From CAZAFM01 sp964484395 (GTDB lineage Bacteria > Campylobacterota > Campylobacteria > Campylobacterales > CAZAFM01), in NCBI GenBank assembly GCA_964484395.1, contig CAZAFM010000061.1:1-15505 (forward strand): a DNA stretch of 15,505 nucleotides, read 5' to 3'. The notes under the pieces are model-generated. The model saw nothing but the letters and a program-made list of their open reading frames with translations. It was not told where the DNA came from and did not search any database. The position numbers were made by a program, and so were the translations under genes. Below, in pieces: positions 7,896 through 14,249 of the stretch (positions are counted from its first letter, which is position 1; each line of letters starts with the position of its first letter).

Positions 7896-7921
7896 CTCCT
7901 TTCCAACAAGTTGCAAAGGAG
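7896..7921 (-). repeat. Imperfect palindrome enclosing the glycosylase Shine-Dalgarno
   Basis: Arms CTCCTTT (7896-7902) and AAAGGAG (7915-7921) are perfect complements. Inside them CAA/TTG continue the pairing after one G-G mismatch, closing on a 4-base loop. In the minus-strand transcript the AAAGGAG copy at 7902-7896 contains the Shine-Dalgarno of the GTG at 7888, so the folded form would hide it. This is either a translational control hairpin or part of a repeat element. Confidence 0.6.
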
Positions 7922-7957
7922 CTCTTTAGGACAGAGCCCTCGCACTCTTGGTGCTCT

Positions 7958-8005
7958 TGAAACCATCACGAGTTTTATTGTTATTTTGGAAATATGATGG
8001 TTTCA
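7958..8005. repeat. 11-bp perfect inverted repeat in the glycosylase leader
   Basis: TGAAACCATCA (7958-7968) and TGATGGTTTCA (7995-8005) are exact inverted copies separated by 26 AT-rich bases. In RNA it would form an 11-bp stem with a 26-base loop that is too large for an ordinary intrinsic terminator and is not followed by a U-tract. It lies between the superoxide reductase stop and the glycosylase start. It could be an operator pair, the ends of a tiny repeat element, or an mRNA-stabilising hairpin at the superoxide reductase 3' end. Confidence 0.7.
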
Positions 8006-8042
8006 CCTCAAAACAGCTACAAAAAACTAGTAAGAATATAAC

Positions 8043-8429
8043 TTATTCGCTTACGCTTACTTCTACAGGGTCACTCTCCCATAGTCCATGCTTTGTGCAG
8101 TATGCCATAGCTACAAGGCTCATCTTGTTCTTATGTGGAACTATCTCAAAAGTCACACTTGAGTGAGCTGGAGCACTGCCTTGAGCACCTGCGTTATAAG
8201 TAGTCTGAGCTAATAGGGTTTCACCATCCCAAAGCTGAAGATATGAAATATAGTGGTCAAAATCATCTGGATGCTTATACTCATCACCCATTTTTATTTG
8301 AACACTAAACTTCTCACCCTTTTTTGCACTGCTTTCACAGTGTACAAATGGTGAGTGTCTATCGATGTAGTCCTTCTTCGCTTCTTTATCAATTGTACTA
8401 ATGTCAACATATCTGTTAATCTTTGGCAT
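8043..8429 (-). CDS. Class II superoxide reductase (neelaredoxin/desulfoferrodoxin family)
   Basis: Reduces superoxide to hydrogen peroxide at a square-pyramidal Fe(His)4(Cys) centre, in the cytoplasm. The ligands expected from Pyrococcus superoxide reductase can all be placed: His25 (DRHSPFV), His53 and His59 (KHPDDFDHYISYLQLW), Cys111 and His114 (AYCTKHGLWE). The lysine of the HPxxxxH region and the C-terminal GLWE signature are family hallmarks. The 128-residue length is right for class II; there is no N-terminal desulforedoxin Fe(Cys)4 domain. The axial Glu14 of the archaeal enzyme aligns with Asp23 here. AAAGGAG lies about 6-8 bases before the ATG. It has a candidate promoter of its own and is followed after 73 bases by the glycosylase leader. 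Confidence 0.93.
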   Translation of the reverse strand: MPKINRYVDISTIDKEAKKDYIDRHSPFVHCESSAKKGEKFSVQIKMGDEYKHPDDFDHYISYLQLWDGETLLAQTTYNAGAQGSAPAHSSVTFEIVPHKNKMSLVAMAYCTKHGLWESDPVEVSVSE

Positions 8430-8458
8430 TTTTATCTCCTTTATTGTTTTGTATAGTC

Positions 8459-8467
8459 ATTTTATCA
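8459..8467 (-). promoter_or_regulatory. Candidate extended -10 promoter of the superoxide reductase gene
   Basis: The minus strand reads TG-A-TAAAAT (8467 to 8459), a good extended -10, about 30 bases before the superoxide reductase ATG and in the 52-base gap after the response regulator stop. It predicts a short leader of about 23 bases that contains the AAAGGAG ribosome binding site. Confidence 0.5.
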
Positions 8468-8481
8468 AAAGATAATTTATA

Positions 8482-9723
8482 TTACTCTTGAGAATTTCCT
8501 ATTGTTACAATTGGAGCTTTTTTGTGTAATTCATCTGCATGATTTAAAAACTCATTTGCACTATTCTCATCCTTGAAGCTATTAGTGCTAAAGTGATAGT
8601 TTATGTCGTGATTTAGTAGTTTTGGATTATCCTTAAAATCATTAATAAGTCTATCTATTAATGCGTTTGCACCGCTTTTTTCAGTATGGGTTGTAAAAAT
8701 AACATAATCACCCTCTTTTATTTTTTCTACAACATCAGTAGGTCTGATGGCATTTGATATAATTTTTTCTATTGAAGAGGATATACTTTTTGTTTCAACT
8801 ATCTGCCCTTGCTTCTCTTTTATCTCTGCTGTTACCCTTATGAGGCAAAAAGGAGCTTTGTATCTTTGTTGTCTATATATCTCTTTGCTAACCATCTCTA
8901 TAATTGCATCATTAAAAAGTGTTCCTCTGTTTTTTAGCATCTCCTGCTTTTGCTCTTTTTTACTATCTTTGAATTTAAAATCATACTCAGTAATATCTAC
9001 AAGGGCTACTAGGAACAACTCTTTTTTGGGGGTTAACTTATCTATTTTTAAGACAAAGTTTGAGATTCTTCCAGTTTTGTTCCTTAGGCTTACCTCTGGA
9101 AGACCAAGCTCTTTTATCTTGGAGAGCCAATTTTTCTGTTTTTTTAGTGTTAGAGAAGGAGGCTTTACAAAAGAGTTTATAAAACTATCTGTATCTCTTA
9201 TTCTTTCCATACCAACAAAATCCATAAGAGGCTTGTTTGAGCTCAAAATATTTTGTCCATCAGTTATCATGATAAGATGGACTGAGGAGTTATAGACTAG
9301 TTTTAGTCTGTTGTTCTCCTTTTTTGCTTGTAGAGCGCCTAGGTACTTTTTTGCACTTTGTTCTAGAAGTTTTAAGAGTGCTTCATTTTCAAAAGGCTTA
9401 TCAAGATAGAAGTCAGCTCCAGCATTTATTGCAGTCTTAAATACCTCAGCATCCGAATTACCACTTATCAAGACAACAATAGTTGAGTTCTGGAGAGCTT
9501 TTATCTTTTTGGTAATATCTACACCATTTATAGAAGGCATATAGATGTCAGTCAAAACTACATCATATCTATTTTTCATAAAGAGTCTTAGCCCATCTTT
9601 ACCATTGGTTGCAGTATCTATTTCTAAAACTCTATTTTTTAGAAGTAGTCTCACAGATTCTAGGACTACTTCATCATCCTCTATAACAAGTACTCTTATT
9701 GATTTTAGAAGTGCATTTTGCAT
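8482..9723 (-). CDS. Response regulator: receiver, PAS-like and degenerate GGDEF domains
   Basis: A 413-residue cytoplasmic signalling protein. Residues 9-125 form a receiver domain: acidic pocket EDD (15-17), phospho-acceptor Asp59 (LTDIYMPSING), Ser87 and Lys109 (DKPF), all intact. Residues about 143-249 look like a PAS sensor domain (LIMITDGQNILSSNKPLMDFVG ... ending LVDITEYDF). From about residue 268 the sequence follows a GGDEF fold (LFNDAIIEMVSKEIYRQQRY; RPTDVVEKIKEGDYVIF), but the signature is KEGDY instead of GGDEF and the metal-binding DxD segment reads RVTAE, so diguanylate cyclase activity is not expected. It starts only 6 bases after the sdhE stop, so it is probably co-transcribed with sdhABE. 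No cognate kinase is nearby. No DNA-binding domain is visible, so output is probably protein-protein. Confidence 0.87.
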   Translation of the reverse strand: MQNALLKSIRVLVIEDDEVVLESVRLLLKNRVLEIDTATNGKDGLRLFMKNRYDVVLTDIYMPSINGVDITKKIKALQNSTIVVLISGNSDAEVFKTAINAGADFYLDKPFENEALLKLLEQSAKKYLGALQAKKENNRLKLVYNSSVHLIMITDGQNILSSNKPLMDFVGMERIRDTDSFINSFVKPPSLTLKKQKNWLSKIKELGLPEVSLRNKTGRISNFVLKIDKLTPKKELFLVALVDITEYDFKFKDSKKEQKQEMLKNRGTLFNDAIIEMVSKEIYRQQRYKAPFCLIRVTAEIKEKQGQIVETKSISSSIEKIISNAIRPTDVVEKIKEGDYVIFTTHTEKSGANALIDRLINDFKDNPKLLNHDINYHFSTNSFKDENSANEFLNHADELHKKAPIVTIGNSQE

Positions 9724-9729
9724 AGTATC

Positions 9730-10611
9730 CTACATAAAAGATTTTGGTTTAATAATGTGATGATCTAGTCCTAGCTCTTTAGGTGAAACACCAAGAGCTA
9801 GACCTATTATCTGCGCTAGATGAAATATAGGTATATCTATCTCTCTATTTACTGTTCTTGAGGACTTGTTTTGTTGCACATCAAAGTTTAAATGACACAG
9901 TGGGCAAGGGGTCACAACTGCATCTGCCATATTGTCTTTTGCAGCCAATAGTGCCCGTCCTGTAAGCTTATCAGCAGTTTTTGGAGCTTGTAAATCTACA
10001 TGAAATCCACAGCAACTATTTTTATATTGATACTCAACACTATTTCCGCCAAGTGCAACTATAAGCTCATCTAATGATGTAGGTTTGTATGGACTCTCTT
10101 TGACCTCTCCATGCTTTTGAATCTCAGTAGGTCTTATATTATGACATCCATAAAAAGGTGCAATATTGAAGTCTTTTAAAGGCTTTTTAACAAGTCTTTT
10201 GATGTTTTCAAACCCATAATCATGCCTGAGTATATATAGTAGGTGTAGAACCCTTGAAGTGCCTTTGTACTCCAATCCAACTTCTGCTAACTTTTCATTA
10301 ACCTGATTTTTTAGGTGCTCATCAGCATCAAGCCGAAGCTTAGTCTGCAAAAGATTTATTTGACAAGTATTACAGATGGTTACTAAATCTAGCCCTCTTT
10401 TTTCAGCATAGCAGATATTTCTTGCATTTAATACTAGTGAGAGAAAGTCATCAACATCTTGCAGGTGACTAGCACCGCAACAAGTCGCCTCTTCAAGTAG
10501 CTCAAACTCAATATCTAGCTCTTTAGCAACTGTTAGTGTTGATTTGAGAAGTTCAGGTGTACTGACTTTTGCTGTACATCCAGTATACAGGGCATATTTT
10601 TTTATTTCCAT
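9730..10611 (-). CDS. sdhE: Succinate/fumarate oxidoreductase subunit E (two CCG domains)
   Basis: The non-classical membrane-associated subunit of type E succinate:quinone oxidoreductases (SdhE/MfrE), related to heterodisulfide reductase subunit B. It holds two CCG domains: C12 ... C44-C45-G ... C80-x2-C83, and C156 ... C200-C201-G ... C236-x2-C239; these bind Fe-S clusters in the HdrB/SdhE family. At 293 residues it matches the family and has no predicted transmembrane helices, unlike heme-bearing SdhC/D. A GTG at 10614 immediately precedes the ATG at 10611; I choose the ATG because AAGGA is then 7 bases away instead of 4. It is 11 bases downstream of sdhB. The symbol sdhE here means the type E subunit, not the unrelated flavinylation factor of that name; mfrE is the name used in Wolinella and Campylobacter. 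Confidence 0.92.
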   Translation of the reverse strand: MEIKKYALYTGCTAKVSTPELLKSTLTVAKELDIEFELLEEATCCGASHLQDVDDFLSLVLNARNICYAEKRGLDLVTICNTCQINLLQTKLRLDADEHLKNQVNEKLAEVGLEYKGTSRVLHLLYILRHDYGFENIKRLVKKPLKDFNIAPFYGCHNIRPTEIQKHGEVKESPYKPTSLDELIVALGGNSVEYQYKNSCCGFHVDLQAPKTADKLTGRALLAAKDNMADAVVTPCPLCHLNFDVQQNKSSRTVNREIDIPIFHLAQIIGLALGVSPKELGLDHHIIKPKSFM

Positions 10612-10622
10612 CACGCTTTCCT

Positions 10623-11588
10623 TTATACTTTTACAGTTCTGCTGTTTTTTATAAGAGTCTTTACTTCATCATGGTTTTTAGATTTTGGTGTGTTCCAAGG
10701 CATCTTTATCTTCTTGTGAGTTAGCATAGAGATTGCCTCTCTTATATTTTTGATAGCACCAAACCTCTCACTATATAGTACAAGTGTACCTTCATCAAGG
10801 TTTCCATGAGTTTGGATAGAGTTTAGAAACCCTACTGCATGTCTAGTAGCTACATTCATATCAGCTACTTTTTCTACAAAGCTCTGAGTGTGAAGCCTTG
10901 TTATCTTCTCTATTGGGTTTACATCTTTTGGACATGCTTGTGCACACTCATAGCACTTCACACAGTCCCAGATACCACTATCTGGAAGGTTTACATCTTT
11001 TAGTCTCTGCTTTTTATCACCATCTCTACTATCAGCTACAAATCTATATGTTTTTGCAAGCGCTGCTGGTCCTAAGAACTTTCCATTTATCTCATTTGAT
11101 GGGCAAGAGTAGTAGCAAGCACCACACTGTATGCAGTAATCAGCATCATCTATCTTCTCTGCATCATCTTTTAGGACTATATTCTCTTTACTAGGATGTT
11201 CAGAAATCTCAGCTTGTAGGTATGGCTTTACATAGGCGTACTTATCCCAGAAGTCTTTTTTATCAATAATCATATCTTTTACTGCGCGTCTTTTGTCTTG
11301 CGGGTCTATGGTTAGCTCACTTCCAAAAAGCTCTACAAGGTCAAAAACCCTCTCTTTACATGCTAGAGTGGCTTTGTTGTTTACTTTTATAGCACAACTT
11401 CCGCAGATACCATGGCGACAACTTCTTCTATATGCAAAACTACCATCTTGCTCCCACTTTATCTGGTTTAGAAGGTCTAGAACTACACTATCTTCACTTG
11501 CCTCTACCTTGTATTTTTTGTAGTATGGCCAGTAGTCTGTCTCTGCATTAAACCTAAAGACGGTTAAGTCTACTATCTTTTTTTCCAT
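10623..11588 (-). CDS. sdhB: Succinate/fumarate oxidoreductase iron-sulfur subunit
   Basis: Transfers electrons between the flavin of SdhA and subunit E. Three cluster motifs are visible: plant-type 2Fe-2S ligands C57, C62, C65 and C77 (SCRHGICGSCAIKV); a 4Fe-4S site C152-x2-C155-x2-C158-x3-C162P; and a third site C209-x2-C212-x2-C215-x3-C219P. In classical SdhB/FrdB the third site lacks the second cysteine and carries a 3Fe-4S cluster; here the fourth ligand position is a cysteine, so a second 4Fe-4S cluster is expected, as reported for archaeal type E enzymes. The 321-residue length is longer than E. coli SdhB (238) and typical of the type E group. Its ATG shares one base with the sdhA stop (TGATG). 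Confidence 0.94.
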   Translation of the reverse strand: MEKKIVDLTVFRFNAETDYWPYYKKYKVEASEDSVVLDLLNQIKWEQDGSFAYRRSCRHGICGSCAIKVNNKATLACKERVFDLVELFGSELTIDPQDKRRAVKDMIIDKKDFWDKYAYVKPYLQAEISEHPSKENIVLKDDAEKIDDADYCIQCGACYYSCPSNEINGKFLGPAALAKTYRFVADSRDGDKKQRLKDVNLPDSGIWDCVKCYECAQACPKDVNPIEKITRLHTQSFVEKVADMNVATRHAVGFLNSIQTHGNLDEGTLVLYSERFGAIKNIREAISMLTHKKIKMPWNTPKSKNHDEVKTLIKNSRTVKV

Positions 11589-13297
11589 CAGTATGTCCTC
11601 TCTTGGGGTTCAAACTTTCCTAGTACTACATCAGTATACTCTATATCTATATCACTATCTCTCATCTTCATAAAAGTGTGCTTTAAAAACTTATCATCAT
11701 CTCTTTTTGGAAAATCATCTCTAAAGTGAGAGCCTCGGCTCTCCTCTCTTTTGATAGCACCCTCAACTATACAGGTCGAATAATCAAGCATATGTGAGAG
11801 CTCCATAGCTTCTTGTAGTTCTGTATTGAAGGTTCTAGATTTATCATTTATGTAGATTTTTTTAAATCTCTCTTTTAGTTCATTTAAGATTGCTTTTTGC
11901 TTCTCTAGACTCTCTTTGTTTCTAAAGACCCCAGCATTTGTAGTCATACTCTCTTGTAGTTCATTTCTAAGCTCAGGAACCTTTTCACTACCGTTTGAAC
12001 CTAATATCGTATCAAACTCCTCTTTTGCTCTCTTAGCATCAAATGGAGTGGCTTTTTTTATCTTCAGCTGTGCAAGGTCTTTACATATCTCTTTTCCAAC
12101 ATGGTCACCATAAAAAAGTGCCTCAAGAAGTGAGTTAGCGCCAAGTCTGTTTGCTCCATGAACACTTACGCAAGCACACTCTCCAGCAGCGTAGAAGCCT
12201 TCTACAGTACTATCTTTAGAGGATCTAACATGTCCACCTATATCTACAGGGATACCTCCCATTGAGTAGTGAGCAGTTGGGCTTATTAGAAGTGGTTCAC
12301 TAACCATATCTCTACCTAGAAATGTGATACCTAAATCTCTTAGTTCAGGCATCTTTTCTTCAATCTTCTCTTCACCTAAGTGGGTTAGGTCGATATAAAC
12401 TGCATCTTTGTTCTCTCCAACACCTCTTCCTTCAAGAAGCTCTTTTGTTATAGCACGGCTTACAACATCTCTTGGGGCTAGTTCCATTTTCTCTTTTGCG
12501 TACTTTTCCATGAATCGTTCACCCTCTGAGTTATAAAGCTTTCCACCTTCTCCTCTTGCAGCTTCAGATATTAGTATTCCAGTTCCTGCAAGTCCCGTTG
12601 GGTGGAACTGTACAAACTCCATATCTTCTAGTGGAAGGTTGTTTCTAAGTACAATAGATAGTCCATCACCGGTATTTGAGTGGGCGTTTGAGTTTATCTT
12701 AAAAGCTCTTGCATATCCACCAGTTGCAAACATTACTGCTTTTGCGTTAAATATAACAAACTCACCATTTCTCAAGTTGTAAGCAACAACACCAGATACC
12801 TTCTGCCCATCATAAATGATGTCATTTACATACCACTCATCATATACTTCTACACCAGCTCTAAAAGCTTGTTCATAAATAGTTTGAAGAAGTGTAAGCC
12901 CAGTTCTATCTTTAGCATAGCATGCTCTTGGACGGCTCTGTCCTCCAAATGGTCTTTGGGCTATCTCTCCACTATCTTTTCTGCTAAATACAGCTCCCAT
13001 GTGCTCAATTTTTCTTATAGTCTCAGGAGCGCTTGAACACATAAGTTCTACCGCATCTTGATCTGCTAGGTAGTCACTACCTTTTATAGTGTCAAACATA
13101 TGTAAATCTATCTCATCATCACTACTCAAAGCGGCGTTTATACCACCTTGAGCAGCTCCTGAGTGGCTTCTTAGGGGGTGAAGTTTAGATATAATAGCTA
13201 CACTGTAGCCCTCGTTTTTGATGTTTCTAGCAGCGGCACATCCTGCAAGACCAGCGCCAACTACTACTGCATCGTAGGTTTTGATAGGTATGCTCAT
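11588..13297 (-). CDS. sdhA: Succinate/fumarate oxidoreductase flavoprotein subunit (cytoplasmic)
   Basis: The catalytic FAD subunit. Residues 9-20 give the Rossmann motif VVVGAGLAG; RSHSGAAQGGINAAL (43-57) includes His45, the expected covalent FAD attachment residue. Active-site blocks are FHPTGLAGTG (231-240, His232), PRDVVSRA (275-282, Arg276 in the position of the catalytic arginine), HYSMGG (343-348) and HGANRLGANSL (380-390, Arg384). The 569-residue length is typical. A stop codon lies two codons upstream in frame (13303-13301), so no Tat signal peptide can be added by choosing an earlier start. This differs from the periplasmic MfrA of Wolinella succinogenes, which carries a twin-arginine signal, and points to a cytoplasm-facing enzyme. 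AAAGG lies about 10 bases before the ATG. First gene of the sdhABE-regulator cluster. Confidence 0.96.
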   Translation of the reverse strand: MSIPIKTYDAVVVGAGLAGCAAARNIKNEGYSVAIISKLHPLRSHSGAAQGGINAALSSDDEIDLHMFDTIKGSDYLADQDAVELMCSSAPETIRKIEHMGAVFSRKDSGEIAQRPFGGQSRPRACYAKDRTGLTLLQTIYEQAFRAGVEVYDEWYVNDIIYDGQKVSGVVAYNLRNGEFVIFNAKAVMFATGGYARAFKINSNAHSNTGDGLSIVLRNNLPLEDMEFVQFHPTGLAGTGILISEAARGEGGKLYNSEGERFMEKYAKEKMELAPRDVVSRAITKELLEGRGVGENKDAVYIDLTHLGEEKIEEKMPELRDLGITFLGRDMVSEPLLISPTAHYSMGGIPVDIGGHVRSSKDSTVEGFYAAGECACVSVHGANRLGANSLLEALFYGDHVGKEICKDLAQLKIKKATPFDAKRAKEEFDTILGSNGSEKVPELRNELQESMTTNAGVFRNKESLEKQKAILNELKERFKKIYINDKSRTFNTELQEAMELSHMLDYSTCIVEGAIKREESRGSHFRDDFPKRDDDKFLKHTFMKMRDSDIDIEYTDVVLGKFEPQERTY

Positions 13298-13337
13298 CAG
13301 TTAAGACCTTTTTATAGTTTTTCATAGAAGTGAGATT

Positions 13338-13343
13338 ATTCTA
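13338..13343 (-). promoter_or_regulatory. Candidate -10 of sdhA
   Basis: TAGAAT on the minus strand, 41 bases before the sdhA ATG and preceded by a run of nine T residues and other T-rich DNA, the usual Campylobacterota promoter style. Other TAGAAT matches further up (13473-13468 and near 13446) make the true start site uncertain. Confidence 0.4.
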
Positions 13344-13404
13344 ATAAAAAAAAGATTAAAAGAAAAGTATATCCCCACCATTTAGAGCACTACTTTTTTG
13401 AGTG

Positions 13405-13425
13405 TTACATTATTACATAGTGTAA
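13405..13425. promoter_or_regulatory. Candidate operator: palindrome with a direct-repeat half-site upstream of sdhA
   Basis: TTACA-TAG-TGTAA (13413-13425) is a perfect 5-3-5 palindrome. A second TTACAT at 13405-13410 repeats the left half 8 bases earlier. It lies about 110-130 bases before sdhA, upstream of the candidate -10. Another palindrome, AGAATATTCT, follows at 13436-13445. The 211-base gap 13298-13508 holds these, the sdhA promoter and no gene or clear terminator. The binding protein is unknown; it does not match the NssR site TTAAC-N4-GTTAA. Confidence 0.4.
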
Positions 13426-13508
13426 ATAGTAAATGAGAATATTCTACACACTTCCGTTTAAAATCATTCTAGAAAGTATAATAAATTTTTATATAAATAT
13501 TCCTTAAC

Positions 13509-14189
13509 CTATCTACAATCAAACTTAACACTACTTTTTACAACAATAGAGCTTTTTTGTTTAATAGGGTTCTCTAATTCTATGTTTTTATTAGTAGAGT
13601 CTACTTGAGCACTTCTAAGCATTGCTACTGGAGTGTTTTTTTGACTAGTGTTATCTAGTGAGATATTTGAGACTATACATCTTCTTTGAATAATGCCTTG
13701 TTGATACAGTTTAGCTAGTTCTTCTGCTTTTTTTAAGTTTTCTAGTTTTAGCTCTTGAAGTGTGTTATCTTGAAGTTCTTTTGAGACTACCCATTTAGTT
13801 GGAGAGATGTTTTTTTTAAACTTATCATCTAGAGGATTAATAATCTCATTCATAAAAGGCTCAAACTCATACACATCATTGAAGGTACAAGCAAAGTTCA
13901 TAGAGCCCATATAGCCTTTGAACTCTCTATTTCCTTTATTATAACTATAATCAGCTCTTATGCCATACTCTCCACCTTTACATATATGAGAGAACTTTTT
14001 TGCTTTTTTTAAAACCTGCTCAAAATCCTTAACAATCTCCTCTTGATGATTAGATTTGAGATTTAGAGATATAGACTTTGTAAGACTATCAGGGTCAACA
14101 TCTTTACTAGAGGTTATTGTATCTGATATAGTCATCTCTGCACTCAGTATAGATAGTGCTAGACCTAGGCTAAGAAACACTTTTTTCAT
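13509..14189 (-). CDS. Exported SIMPL/DUF541-like protein
   Basis: A 226-residue protein with a clear signal peptide: MKK, hydrophobic core to about residue 15 and a probable cleavage after SAE or LSA near residue 17. The mature part, MTISDTITSSKDVDPDSLTKSISLNLKSNHQEEIVKDFEQVLKKAKK, resembles the start of SIMPL (DUF541) domains, in which a beta strand of the form 'v.pD.a.....' leads to a helix; this is a fold-level match only. Four cysteines (about positions 70, 101, 171 and 225) may pair in the periplasm. GAAGGA lies 5 bases before the ATG. It is divergent from the DUF1643 gene and in the same direction as sdhA, 211 bases ahead of it, but separate promoters make an operon unlikely. Function unknown. 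Confidence 0.82.
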   Translation of the reverse strand: MKKVFLSLGLALSILSAEMTISDTITSSKDVDPDSLTKSISLNLKSNHQEEIVKDFEQVLKKAKKFSHICKGGEYGIRADYSYNKGNREFKGYMGSMNFACTFNDVYEFEPFMNEIINPLDDKFKKNISPTKWVVSKELQDNTLQELKLENLKKAEELAKLYQQGIIQRRCIVSNISLDNTSQKNTPVAMLRSAQVDSTNKNIELENPIKQKSSIVVKSSVKFDCR

Positions 14190-14209
14190 AACTATCCTTC
14201 AGAGGTATT

Positions 14210-14222
14210 TGATATAATTCTA
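14210..14222. promoter_or_regulatory. Overlapping divergent -10 elements
   Basis: On the plus strand TGATATAAT (14210-14218) is a perfect extended -10 for the gene starting at 14250. On the minus strand TAGAAT (14222-14217) is a -10 for the gene starting at 14189. They share two bases, so polymerase can hardly occupy both at once. The 60-base gap holds only these and the two ribosome binding sites. Confidence 0.5.
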
Positions 14223-14249
14223 CGCTAAAAGAGCTTAAAGGGGGTTAGT

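Noticed and set aside
8046..8057. Tandem CGCTTA repeat resembling the ACGCT repeats at the right edge
   Set aside because: It codes for the Ser/Val-rich C-terminus of the superoxide reductase, and two 6-base units are likely by chance.
8747..9295. 182-codon plus-strand open frame inside the response regulator
   Set aside because: It lies opposite clear PAS and GGDEF-like coding sequence, has no ribosome binding site and gives a low-complexity hydrophobic peptide.
8482..9723. Reading the protein as an active diguanylate cyclase
   Set aside because: The GGDEF motif is KEGDY and the metal-binding aspartates are missing.
13477..13482. Plus-strand TATAAT in the gap between sdhA and the SIMPL-like gene
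   Set aside because: No plus-strand gene follows and such motifs are frequent in AT-rich DNA; an antisense RNA is possible but nothing in the sequence supports it.
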